Source: Phoebastria nigripes
Taxonomy: Eukaryota > Chordata > Aves > Procellariiformes > Diomedeidae
Direction: 5' to 3'
Length of the DNA stretch: 64,000 nt
NCBI GenBank assembly: GCA_035582835.1
Contig: JAYKAV010002308.1
Coordinates: 827,732-891,731 of the forward strand
In this document: positions 1 through 13,882 of the stretch, piece by piece
Position numbering within the stretch: the first letter of the stretch is position 1
Layout of the letters: each line of letters begins with the position of its first letter
Program-made: the position numbers and the translations under genes
Notes under the pieces: model-generated
Databases searched by the model: none
Told to the model about the DNA's origin: nothing
Seen by the model: only the letters and a program-made list of their open reading frames with translations

Positions 1-1041
1 ACAATGTAAGAGAAAGCTTCTTAAGGGAGTATGTACATCCACTATATGTGCAGACAGAATTCATCCTCTATTCTCCTTTTTCCAAAAATAAATGGGGGGA
101 TATCTCAATTTTTAAAAAGTACCTTTCGTAGACAAACTATCAAAAGATTCTAAAGGAACTGGAATGTTTAGAAAGATCAACAGGAAAAATCAACACTATA
201 CTTGATCTGAACCAAGATGTCTTTCAACAGATTACCCTGAAGTTGTTTTTAAAGGTAACAGCTATAACTTCACTATTTACATACCTTACACAGGGCACAA
301 GTAACAGAAACTGTAACATGGTACTGACACTGGTTTTTGAAACATCAAAAAGAAAATGTAAGAAATTAACCTTAAAATATTTATCTGACTTGTGGTAAGT
401 TGATGCCTCTTTTTTCCCCTCTATAATCTGTACAAAATGGTCACGTTACTTTTTCTAATTTTCCTGTTCTACTAAAAACAGACATATGTTATCTATATTG
501 TGAAATAGGTTCTGCAGAGGCAAGAACAAAACACTTTTTTGTTATTAAGTATATTTGTCTCTACAGTGATCATTAAGGTATTCTTCTCCAGGAACAGATC
601 ACATAAGATGAGGTTACCAGTGCAACCAGAGCGATCATTCAAAGCACTGAAATGTAGGCATTGGCATTAGTCATTATCACTAGGGAAATTCAAATTTACA
701 TTAGAATCTCAGGTATCAGAATTAGAAAGTGAAGTTTTTCATCCTACAGTCTCTAAGATGAAAACTTACTTTATGAAAAAATTTAAAGTTAAAAGACACT
801 TCAGAATCTTTTTCTTTTTACATTAAGGAAACATTAAGAAAATTCATCGTAATGGAAAGATCACACAGAAGGCAAATCCCCTTCAATGTCACAAAATGGA
901 ATGATCATAGGTAAGACTACAGTAGTGTTAGAATGTGGACAAAACCAAATGATTTAAACATATGCCACATGAGCCGAGAATACATGCCATGCCTCATTTT
1001 CTACTGTCTGCATTTGTAATACTACATAACAGTAAATATAC
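1..1041 (-). other. PTBP2: PTBP2 intron 5, partial
   Basis: AT-rich sequence downstream of exon 5. I looked for the next exon (expected to begin RAQAVLQAV) and did not find it, so it lies beyond the left edge. No repeat or RNA gene recognised. Confidence 0.85.
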
Positions 1042-1185
1042 CTGGTTAAGTGTGTTATCAGTCTTTAGTTCTTTATGATTGGAATACTGGATATAGATAG
1101 GTTGGTTACGAAGATGAGGCGTCACAGCAGAGTAGTAATTAACCATAGTGATAGCTGCTTCTTCTGTAGCAAGTTCCAAAAACGC
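1042..1185 (-). CDS. PTBP2: PTBP2 exon 5 (rest of RRM1)
   Basis: This 144-nt exon (48 codons, phase 0 at both ends) has acceptor ttacag and donor GTATAT. It encodes residues 97-144. AFLEL completes the RNP1-equivalent strand beta3, followed by helix 2 ([16 protein letters not shown]) and the beta4 and extended region ([15 protein letters not shown]). Because its length is a multiple of three, skipping would keep the frame but remove half of RRM1. Confidence 0.98.
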
Positions 1186-3071
1186 CTGTAATTAAACAGT
1201 TAATTTTCAGTATTCAAAAAGCAGATAGTCTTCATATTAGCAGCATATAAAAAACACTTAAAGGGTTTGATAACACATTTTAACAAATATCAGTCTTCAG
1301 AAGACATCATTCTCTACATACCAACTTTATTTGCTAAGCTACTTCATCTCCAAAAATTCATCTGTGAAGATGCAGGACTAAATATTTATCTTACAGCTAA
1401 CTTTTTGCTTTATGTAGCTGCAACCATCCCCTGTTGCCAAAAAAAAATTTACTAAAAGACAGCATAAGTTCATAAAAAAAATTAAACGAACAAAGGCCCT
1501 TTTTTTTTTTTTTATACTTTGTTATATGACTTATTTCAATAGCATTTTAACAGCATATTTTGAAATTAGACAGTAAGCATACTAAAAAATGGAAAGCAAC
1601 AAATTACCTGATTTTTCCCTTTCAGCATCAGTATGTTGGTTACCTTACCAAAAGGTAAACCTAAAGCAATAACTTCTGTTTCTGTCACTTCCCCAGGCAA
1701 CTTCCTGATATGAAGAACACGAGAAGGAGCCCCATCCATTTTATCATCACCTTTGAATTTCTTGTTGTCATTACCATTGGCTGAAAGACATATTCAAACT
1801 CTATTTGAAAAGTTTACTGATATTATTAGTGCTTTATTAAAAAATGCTTTTAATTATAAATATGAGATAATTTTTGAGTAAGCCATCTCTTAGTTTGCTC
1901 TAAATAAAATTCAAGGGTTCAGAACAAATTCCGAAGAGACAAATATTACATAGTTTCATGAAAGGTGGACTGTTCAAGACTAATTCAATAGCCCTCTGTG
2001 ATAAGGGAGGGCTTGTCATTTTCCAAACAAGACAAAAACCACAGCACATCCTTTTCATCTCACTTTCAGTGAAGTATCTCATATCATACCACGTAAGAAT
2101 ATTAATTATGACTCAGAAGGGCTCACATAAGAACTCTAAAGTACATAAAAAAACAATTAGAGTTTATCCAGAATTTTTTTGAAAGGAGAAAAATGGTGGT
2201 GAATATTTACTAGAAGAGCTCCTAAAGGAAAGTTTTAAGGATTGTTTGCACCAAGGAACCAGACACAAAAAGTAGAAAAGTATGAAAGCAAGACAGGAAG
2301 CATTATTAATGCTGAGAAGGATCACACTGGAGAAAGGGGATGACCCAGAGGACTGACATCACAAAAGTCTGATGAAATCCACAACCTCAGAATTTAAGGA
2401 CCAAGTACAAACATGTCCATTATGAACTATGAGCTCACCCACAGAAAAGGAAAACCAACTAATGAACATGATGCAGCCAACATGGATTGGGGGCAGGGGG
2501 GAGAAGAGCCAGACAAGATTTTCCTAGCAGAAGCAGGGAAGCATTAAAATCATTGTACAAAGCACCAGAAAGATACTATTTGGAATATTGTCCTGAATTC
2601 CAGCAAAATTCCAGCTTGAGTTCCTTTTTCTTGAACATATGCAATAAAGAGCTAGCCAGTCGGATGGAAGAAGTCTTGCTTTGGAAAGAAGCCCAGAAAA
2701 AAAATTATTTACTTTGGTTAAAAGGTAATACAACCACTGCCTACAAATATGTCAGTGGAGTAAACATCAGAAAGTGTCAAGAGCTAAAGAACAACACTAT
2801 CATAACATATATGGATATTAATGAATTAATCAATGCTGGAAATCAGAATGCATTTAGATATGAGAAGCACGTGTTAAGACTTCCTTTCTCCTACTTCTGG
2901 CTATAAAACACGCAAGTCAGTATGTGAGCTATTCAACCTCCGATTTCATGTTAGAAGAGCAGTTCAATAGCTACCTGTATTTCCAAAAAACACACAAATT
3001 GCGACTAGTAGAAAAATATTTGTAATTATTAGGGTCCAAATTCATGGGGTTGAGGGCTTATACCAAAGAGG

Positions 3072-3121
<50 letters not shown>

Positions 3122-6100
3122 ATGAACAAGACTACTTTTATTTACTCACTAAAAAAAGTATAAATGGAGGGGAGGGGAATCAATAGGAAGCATTTATGTA
3201 TGTTAAATCCTCCAAAAGCCTCATCTTCGTAAGAAAGTTGATGGCTGTGATTTCCAGAGGGAAGAGAATAAAGAAGTCCTCAATTATCACTCAGCTGTAA
3301 CTACAGAATATAATTCTGAATTTGTGCCAGGAAAGTCATTTACACCTAATCTGATTCCCTGCATAAAATATTGCATTCATTTATGACCGACTTGAGCACA
3401 GCAAGTTTTGCTAAGGGTATGACCAAATCATAATCAAGAATTCAAGTTCTTAACTCAGTCTGCCTAAACCAAGCCAACTTACTCAAGATTAAAAACACAG
3501 AATGAAATGGACTCTTATTTTTACAGGTCAAGAACATCCACACTCCAGATTTGGATTTGAAAAGTTTAACTACCTTTCCAATGCTATTAGGAAAATTGGC
3601 AAACTCGGGGTCTCTGACCAAACCTATGAACATACTTTTTACTTTTCAAGAATAAGGTCATTCTCCATAATTGCATTAAAGGAATTGATGGAAAAAGGAT
3701 AAATCTATACATCAGGAACAGTGTTTCCATTACTCCCTTATATCTTTTTCTAACAGCTAAACCTCTTCATTCTAATTTTAATGTTTCTACCTTCCACTTC
3801 AGCTATCTATCTTTAGATTTAGCTAAATCTAAAATTCAAGATATTCTCTTAGTTAAAAATAGTATGCCTTAGAGGCAGGTTATCCCCTAACTTCCTCCTG
3901 CTCGTCCCCCCACCCCACCCCCCAAAAAAAAAAAAAAAATTCCAGGACTGAGCTTTTCAAAAAGTTCTTGCACTGAGGAACACTTTCTAAGTCTTTTCCA
4001 ACTTACTATAGCAGACAAAACAACAAAAAACTAACAACATCGGAACTGGTCAAAATTCAGCTAGCAGTATCTCCAACTGACAATGCTAGAAGGGGTCGAG
4101 TCCATGCAATAGTATGCATTTTATTTTCGTCTGCTGCACAGAAGGACAAATTTTGATGGAACACAGAAGAGTAAAATTTCAAAAATACACACTGAAGTAG
4201 GATCTGAAGTCCATCCTTAGTCTACACGAGGCTCTAACCTGTATCATTTTGGAAAATGTGGCGAGACTGGGCTTCCAGGTAGCCAGATTTCACCTGTTCA
4301 AAATTACACAATATAGCACTTTATCCTCAAAGCGACAGACAGCCAAAATTTATGAAGAAGTACTTTTATTTTTCACCTGAAGCTCATTACACAATAGTCA
4401 TCCCTAGTTCTCAATTTAAATCTCTACAAAAAACTAGAAGAAAACATTGTAAAGTGTGACAGGCTTAACAATGTATTACAAACAACACATTACAAACAAA
4501 CTTGCAAAGAATAAAAGTATTACAGTGATACTGAAACTAGATTTCCAATGTCTTTCATACTTAAGCTTTCTACATAATCTCAATCCATTAGAAGTTTCAA
4601 AAATTAAATATGAAACATTAACAATGAGAAATGAGAATGTGAAAATAAAGTTTTTAAACTAAAAGATTTTCTGAAACTGATAAGAAACCTCTGTTTTTAT
4701 TACATCACCAGAAAAGTATACACCATGAACACTCAGATCAGTACCTACAGAGCGGTTTTATCTTTTGTGTGGTTTTCAACATATAGTTTTGACACATTAA
4801 CTTTTCCACATAATAATGTCCAAGAATTTTTTTTTTTTTTTTTTTTAAACTAAAGCTTGTATTTGGATTAGGCTTTAGGTAATCCCAATGTTACTAGTAA
4901 AAGTATCACTGGCCAATATATAATCACTCACACATATGTATTTGCAAAGAAATGTTCCTTTAATAATTATTGTATTACCTGAATAAATTGTTTTTCCATC
5001 TATTAGCATTGCTATCTAATATTTGCATTTTACACAGTTTTTCAACTTTTGCTGCAGTAGGTTTAAAGAACAAATTTAAAAGAAATATTTTGTTGTTCTC
5101 TCTCTCTCTCTCTCTTCCTATGGAGCAGTTAACAGCTCTAACTTAACTTGGGTATACAAGTCTCTCACACAATTTTATTTTTCAAACTATCTTAAACTAA
5201 ACATTACTAAACTATTCTTTAAACTTTTTTTGCTTACTGTAAAAAAGAGCTAAATAGACAAGTGCCTGTGCTAAAATTTTTAAGTGAAAAAGTAGATATA
5301 TAAATAAAATAATATACACAAAAAGATACAGAATTCCGCACTAAAGAATGCATGGCAATCAGAAAAATGGGGGGATGACGACAGGATGGGGGGACTGGCA
5401 ACAAGCATTCTCAATGCTATGTAAATGCCCAAAGAAAGTTTTCAGCAGTAGGGCAAGCAACCATGACAAAAGCTGTTTATTACTTATTGGCAGAAGCGTA
5501 CCTTGCACAATGAAAGCTGAACTGGTAGAATTCATAAAAAATTAAGCCCACCTTCTTAAGGTAAAATTTACCCCCAAATATTTAACACTGGATTTTAAGA
5601 CAACAGAAGAAATTAACACAAAATCCGTTATTACTGCTTTNCTTGAAAGCCAAGAGAACATGTACTGTTTCTACTTTTGATTATCCAGCCAGCATAGCCT
5701 AACACTAATTTACTATTTCAATAATGGCAGTAATAAAGTGTGTGTGTCATATACTAAATATGCATGCACATACACAAGTGAATTTTTCAAAACATTTGTG
5801 GAACAAATGAAATTTGTTCTGCTTTTCAAGTCTGGTGAAAGCCAAACTACCTGATGAAATAGCTATTTGCCAATAAGCTTCCAGTTTAATAGCAGTTCCT
5901 CAGCAGTAGTTACTAGCTGGCTTGTGAGGTTTCCCCCTCCAACAAATTTTCAGAACAATTATTAAGAGTTTTTGGCACTGTATGAAACCTTTCTCCCTAA
6001 CTTTAGTCTCTTATTTGCCAGTTTAAATGGTTCTTCTCAGCTGGAGACACATCATTAAACTGCACTTGGGAATAGAAAACCACAATGTTTAAAACATGGG

Positions 6101-9100
6101 AACACAACTTGTTCAGAGCCACTGAAAGGTGAATTCAGCTACTGTTAAAACAGCAACTTCATTCTCTAACAAACTGTATCAGCATAATCAGTGTCCATAA
6201 AGGTTAAAAGGTAAGTCAAGAAGAGCAAGGTACTAAAAGAATAACATTGTCTTGCAGTAGAAATGGAGTCTATAGAGATAAACAAGCAACCTGAAAGATC
6301 CTTCCCTATACAGCAGGAGAAAGACAAAATTGCAGAAAATTGCAGGGGGCAAGGGGATGTTGGAGGGGGAAACCTCACAAGCCAACTAGTAACTACTGCT
6401 GAGGAACTGCTATTAAACTGGAAGCTTATTGGCAAGTAGCTATTTCATCAGGTAGTTTGGCTTTCACCAGACTTGAAAAGCCTGATCCAATTCAAATCTC
6501 TTGCCGCTAACACTTTAACAAATATAAAGATGCACTGAAGAGCATAATGCTACAATATCTACATTGGGGGGNGAAGAGAGAGAAAAAAAAAAATCACCGT
6601 GATAATAGCATGAGTAAAACACAGTGTTAGTATTAGTTCATTTACTAATCAAGTTACAGCCTTAAATAGTTAAAAAAATAATTTAAAAAAAAAATCAGAA
6701 ATCTAACCCTGAATATTCATTATATTCAACTCAGACTATCAAAAAAACCCTGTTCTGTAGCAGCCATTGCACTGATATAAGCCCTCTTTGGCTCTCTACC
6801 AAGAAGAAAAATCCAGTTTCCATATGACATCAGTTGTCTATTTCTAAACAAAATCTCATCTCCACAAATGGCATTCAAAGCATTATTCTCCCATTTAAAT
6901 AGGATACTACAGTCTAAACNTAATTGATACATAAGCCACAACCCTGTAGCACAGAGTTCCTTCAGTTTAGCATAAACCAAGTTGTTGAAATTGAATGCTT
7001 AAAAGTTGACAAAGCCTATAAATGGCCATTATCTAAACAACTTGGGTCCCTGGCATTTCTAGTTAGAAGCTCCTATTTTATTAAACACAGAAACAGAAAC
7101 CTATATATATAAGCAACAGAATGAAGTGCAATGTACACAAGGCATACTGTAAGTCCGTGGCATTCAATCATTCAAGCTATGAAGATTCAATGCGCCCAAG
7201 TAGTTTTTGCAAGAAAAACTGATCTTAAAGTTCAACATAACTCCTAGCAAACAGTGAATAACTTACTTCCTGCTGACAACTATTTTTGAAAACATATTTT
7301 AATAAGATTTCATCCTAGAGGAGTTTTTCTCTGTGCACANTTTTTTTTATTTTTCAAGAAATAAATAAATACGACCTAAAGTGTTCCGAGGCCAAAAATA
7401 CATAATTTACCTTGAAAATATATGAAGCCTTTATTTTAAATGTGTAATTTTCCTTTACAATAACCTTCTTTCATATTCACACAATCTCCTAATATAGAAA
7501 TGCAACTATGTGGCTATGGGCAAAGATTTTGGATACAATAAAAAGTTGCTTTCACCTATTATTTCCTGGAAAGAAGGGGAAAAAATGTTAAAAATTCATC
7601 ACAAGACGCTGATTATAAATCTCTGCATATCTGCAGTAATGAAATAATTGATAAATAAACATCCTTTTTTCTTCAGGAGTCAATCTCTGTTTCACAACTG
7701 TTGGTCAGTACACAACCAACTACATAAAAAAAAAAGTAAATAGGCTTTCCCGAAACACTTATTTCATCCTCCAATACAATCAGTTTATACATTAAAGACA
7801 AGAAGCTTACTAACAGTATTATTCATTGTTATCACTAATGTAGAAAGTACTTCTTGTTTCACATTAGCTAAATATATGAAATTTAATGTTATCAACAAGT
7901 AGAACATAGGACACATATCCACACAGGAAATATTTGACCAAGAGAAAGGCAATGGAGTTATGAAGATACCTAGTTTACAATTGTGGATTATGACCAGACA
8001 GAAAGATTAAATACTGCAGTGGCTACTGAACACAATCATCTGCATAAAACAACCAGCTACGGAAACCACAAGACAACCACAAATTGGGAGGGTATGACAG
8101 AGACCATTGTGGTTTCATTTCTGGCGTTCTTTCCTTAAATACATACACCTGGCCTGATGCCACAGATAGAATGTAGGAAGAGGAGGCCTTTGGTCTGATC
8201 CAGTGACAAACTATTCCACAAGTGCCAACAGGTTCCCAAAACAAGAAAATCAGGACCTTTGTTGTAGTACAGACATCTTCAAAAGTTCAAGCTAAAGATA
8301 AAATCTGGAATTTAAAATGTTTGAGAGAAAGAACAAAAAAGGAGATACTACACTCAAAAATAAGATAAAAACATGAAGAACATGAAGTTCTCCGACATCT
8401 GCATTTGTTAACCGTAAAATTAAAGATTACATGTTCAGTGTTAATTATGCTTGTTTGGTTGGTGGTGGAGTTTTGTTGTTGTTTTGGGGCTTGAGGGGGG
8501 GAGTGTGTTCTGTAAGACTTCATACTTCAAAGTACTTTATACCCCATTACCCTTGCCTTGCTAGGCCACTACTACATTGTGGAAGTCTTACCACTTGAAC
8601 TAAAGCATTAACCAGTAGCAATAGGTGGATTTTTACCATGGACNTAGGCCAAGTGCAAAGGAAAATCTTGACCAATCAATAATAAAACTATCTTATAGTA
8701 CAAAGAATACTGCCTATTGGGAATTTGAGCTTAAATAAGTAAACATGGTCAAGCAATTAAAAAATTAACTACACAGCTTTTAACTGGCACATCTGCACTT
8801 AGGCTGCACCTCTGTTTCAAAACCCACTGAGCACCAAGTTTTCTAAGCAACTACGATAACGCACTTACAATATGGTATAGCAACTTTTCAATGTTGCACA
8901 GTCTAAAACTAATGCACTTCCCTTTGGCCCTTAAAATATTTAAAAATACTACGGCTAGAGTGAAATGCAACTGAAGTGGAACAAAAATGAATTACCATGG
9001 CATAGTGATGCAGACAGAAATTAACTAAATTAATAATAATAGCCACGTTTTACTTCTCCCATCCTGAGGTTTTTTGAGGGGTTTGTTTTTTGGTTTTGGG

Positions 9101-12100
9101 GGGGTTTTTTTGTGTTTTTGTTGGTTTTTTTTGTTCTTGTTTTGGGTTTTTTTTTTGTTTTGGGGTTTTGTTTTGTTTTTTGTTGGTGGTGGTTTTTTTG
9201 TTTCTTAATTTACAAAAAGATTATTGTTCAGGCATTCAGAGCACTAAAATTCAGTTCATGCACATGCCCATGTATATCTCTAGAAAAATGTAAATTATAG
9301 TCTATTATTAAATTATTATACTTTCCAATCACATGTGCTGTACTTCTTCAAATCTTTCCAATTACTACTAATTGTAATCAATTTACAAACTTCAAAAGTA
9401 AATTACCTATGTTTAGGCATCATTAATGTTAACTAATAACCAATTTTACTTAATGTGCCATCAAAAACAGCACATCTATGTTTATTCCCCAAGTTAAACA
9501 CAGCACTTGAAATATTATTAGCTTGTATGCCTCAGCGCTAAGTATTCTGTTAATACAATGAATTACCTACCAAAGTCACTGCTAACATTCCCTGCTAATG
9601 AAGTAAAAACAAGATCAAGATTAATAGTATCGTTTAAAGCTCCAGGAGTTTGGCGAGCTCAGTTGCAAAATGATTTTTGAAATGTTTTTACTGATTGAAC
9701 TTAAACACACAAATGTGAACAATGAAACTGGTGGCAGCTACAGTAAAAAAATCTGCCAATTCTGCTTCAATCCCTTGTCTTTGACAAGCCAATTTTCATA
9801 AAACCTCTTTCACTTTTTATCTACATCCCTTAAAAATTTTAATTTTTTTTTGTGTGGATTTCAGCAATACAGTTCATGGCATGAGCATCTTCATACATAT
9901 AAGTTCCTAAAACTTCCATTAAGCAGTCCTCCACCTGAAAAGATAAAAGCCTCACAAGAAGTTCGGCATAAAAGTAACCCATCACAGAGGAAACACCTTT
10001 TCTAGTTCTTAAAGAGAAGGGACTTTTTTTCTTAGATTTAAAAGCTGCAGAATAAGCAACTGCAGTTACCTATTTACTGAACATACAGCACTGAAAGATG
10101 AAAAAAGTTATTTATGTACAACCACTTACAATGTGCGTAACTAATGTCTTTAAAAACATCCAGAGTCAAAAATATTTTTTAAATATCCTGGCTTCAGCTC
10201 TGGTTTCTCAGAATCCCGTTACCAAACCATATTTTAGTTTACCTAAACTGCCTTTCTAGTAATTTTCTGCTGTGCATCAACACAAAGAAAAATTAATTCA
10301 CAGATCTTTATGAGAGGGTTATGGTCTCCACAGAGATTGGAACCAAGCAAGATTATGATAGAAAATAAGAATAGACTTTGACAATATTTTCAGAAAAGCT
10401 GAAGGAAAACACTAGTAGTAGTTCAAGCAGTAGTAGAAGGCCTGTGGTTCTGACAGCACAACTTCAACATATCAATGTCAGCTGGTGCCAAAAAGCTCAG
10501 AAACTTAAACATCTAACATCAAAAAGAGAACTTCTTAGAAAAGCTTAGATATCTGCTGACCTGGAACCTTACAAGCTGTCCTCTGTTGCAACAAATTCTG
10601 ATCTAGTAGATGGGATTCTTCCCTCAATGTTTATAGAATGACGTTCTGCCATACTGCTCATAAATTAATTCAGGGAAAAAAAAAAAAATTCTTGTATATT
10701 TAAATACAAATGCTTAACTGAAATGAAATTCCACAACAATAAGGACAGTAATCAAATTATGTCCAAAACAGGAATTACAAGGGTTCAGAATTAAGTGGTA
10801 AAAGAACTCACACAGAAGTCATCCTCAATTATCCAAGTCGAACTTTCTTTTAAGGCTGTTCTTTTACAAAGTACTAAGACAGTAACTTGACTTGTAGTGA
10901 ATGTTAATATACTGTCAATTTTCTTTCATCTATGCAGTCTTGGAGATGGATACTGATGACAAAGCTGTTTAGAAAATGCTCAAGGATCAGGACTTTTTTT
11001 TTTTTTTTTTTTTTTCCTTAATTCCGTATTGTTTATCAAATTACCAGTGGTTCAAATAATCAATAAGAATGCAAACCAAATGTTTGTCCAACAATTTTGC
11101 AAGTTTTCTTCACAAAAAAATAGGGAGGGATTCATATGTAAGACCCCCTATAGGGCAGAGAAAGCATGAATCTTTCATGCCTTTCTCTGACTAAGAAAGA
11201 GAATTAGAGCAAGAGTATTCATAAAAGCATTAAAGTACTATGGTATTCTAACTGAATGGCAGCTGAATACCAAAAAAAGCTAATGGAACTGTTACCATGA
11301 TAAAGGGTAGGATGATCATTTTTAAAAACCTCATCTCCAGTCCTACCCCTAAAGACACAGGCCCCAGTTCTACCAAAAACACCCACTTCCCTGAACAGGT
11401 CATTTTTTTGACAACTTAGGCAATTTGGTTTAGGTTAATATTTCTATAGCAGAGATTTAGAAAGAAATGAGGCTGTGATTCACAAGCTTTTGCTCTAAGT
11501 TTAGGCCTGTTAGGGCACTGCTAGTGACAACTGGTTTTTCGATTGTGTATGTATACTTTTACCAATAAGGCTCAGAGGATCACAAAGATAAACTGTCTCT
11601 TTCTTCTGTTCATCTAGGTATCTGTTTGGAAAAATATCATGGGATCAGATGTTGAAAATACCAAGGTCAAAACCGGAATAGGTTTCTATGTACTCCAGAA
11701 AACAATGACCAGGTCTCATAAAATCATGACTCTTCCACACTCTAAGAATGTAAGGGCAAGAACAAGTATTAGTTTTAAGAGTTATAGAGTAGGCCGATTT
11801 CTACAACATGTCTCCTTTACAAAGAACTTAATCAATTATTACAGATTCTCTTAAGCCCTAGAAAATCTGAAGAAGATTCATCACTACCATGCCTTGGCTA
11901 CAGCAAAAAAAACTCTGTTCACAAAAGATTTAAATTCTTCTAAAGAGAAAAGTAACANCAGAACTGAAGCAAAAGGAGGACATTAATTCGGACATAAAGA
12001 ATACTTGAACTCATTTGGCTTCAGGAGATGGGTACAGAAAAATTAACATATGGGTTTCCATTTCAGATCTAATTACTTCTGAGTCTACAATCTGAACTTG

Positions 12101-13839
12101 TAAACTGTGCAAGTCTGGAAAAAGAACTTTCAGGCTCACGATAAACAAGACAGCTATGGGAGGATATATTCAGAAATAACACTGAACTGTGGATTTAGCC
12201 TACTCTACAGGTTTTTTAATGCTATTTAACAAAGGCAGGCAGAAGAGAAATTTGAACACAATCCCAAGAAACCGCTTAAAAACAAACAAAAAACCCAAAC
12301 CAAACTAGCCCCCTTTCCACTGACATCTATAGAGAACGGCTTAAATTATCATACTGCATTCAGATTGGGGTTTTTTGTTTGTTTGGGATTATTTTTCCAC
12401 CAATCTCCTTTATATATTACCCAATTAATATGAAAACTTTTATAACAGGCAACTGATACTACAGGAACCAGGCCACTACTCAGACCACTGTTACTTGTTA
12501 ATGAGATCGTTTCTGAGAAGTCATTTATGGTTCTGGATGCCTAGAGACATATCAGGAGGTCTTACTTGTATAAAATGTAAAGAATCAATTCATTTGAAAA
12601 CTCTCTTACAAATGCTTATTCTTTGGTAACAACAACAAAAAAAACCCAAAACACACAAAAAAACCACACAACGCAACAACACAAAACCCAAACCCTAAAT
12701 CAGCTTAAAAAGGGGGGAAACAAAAACAAGGTGGGGAGGAGAATCTGTATTTGTTAAATACATCAAACTCCCAAGTCCACATAATGGAATCAAAGCACTC
12801 TTTTTCATTTTAAGAACTTTTCGAGGAGAAAAGAATTTCTATTTAAAGTTTGATGCTTCTTAGACAAGCTTCTGTATTTTTTCTTCTGAAAACTCAAAAT
12901 TATAATAATTCTTATTTCAATTTTTTTCCCCTTAGCTTTTAATTTTCTTTCCTTTGATAAATTAACTTGCATTTAGTTTTCCTGAACTAAAAGTTTCTCC
13001 AAAAATACATGGAAAATTTGGTAATATTCAGGACTTTGTCCTGGCAACAGTCCTCTCCCTCCCCCTCCCACTGCCCAAANCCAAACCCTCACACACACAA
13101 CCCAAACTCCTTTTCATTCTAGTTTCTCATTTAAGTAAAGCAAACTGCTGAAGCACTAATATCCAGGACTGCAGAGGACATCAAGAAAATGAAAACAAGA
13201 AGAGGGACCCCTTTCAGAACCAGAAGGAAGAAGAAAAGCAGGGGAGATAAACAAACGTTCTGGGGTTCTAAAATGGCTATGAATGCACTACACTGCATTT
13301 TTGATCTATTCCAAAGATCTTCACCTTTGGTTATAGAACTGCCAATGGAAGTGGTTCTCACTTCTGCCGCCATACTACCCCACACTGCACTGAATCTAGC
13401 AATTGTGCAGCCACATGACTGATCAGTAAATTGCTCCAAGGGCAAACTACACTTTTTGGCAGTACAGTTTAATGCTGGATTAGCTCATTCTGCAAGTGTA
13501 TGAGCACTCCAACATAGAGAGTGGAGCAGGAATATGTGGAGTTGTTTGTTTTTTTTTTCTGCTTGTGCTAAGGATGTAGGATGAGAAAGCATAGAACTAC
13601 CCATTCTGGCAACAGCTGCCACCACAGCACCCTAAACGTAATGTGAAATTGCACCCTGAATCCCAATCTTTTACTACTAGATTAAAAGGAAAGAGTCTGC
13701 TACTAATATCAGCGACTATACTGCTCAGCACATAAATATGTAAAAATTGATCAGGCACTTTAAAGCAGTGAACCAGGCAACTATTTGGAAAGCCCAGCAA
13801 CACTCTGATGCCATGAACCAATTCCTCCACATCTGAGGG

Positions 13840-13882
<43 letters not shown>

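Noticed and set aside
2487..2906. 139-codon + strand frame as a real intronic gene
   Set aside because: No recognised family, promoter or splice context; kept only as part of the speculative poly(A)-ended insertion.
3902..3922. G-quadruplex on the minus strand (GGGGGGTGGGGTGGGGGG)
   Set aside because: Only three separated G-runs, so a standard four-run quadruplex is not clearly supported.
9090..9300. Phe/Gly/Val-rich frames resembling membrane proteins
   Set aside because: Translation of a G/T-only low-complexity tract.
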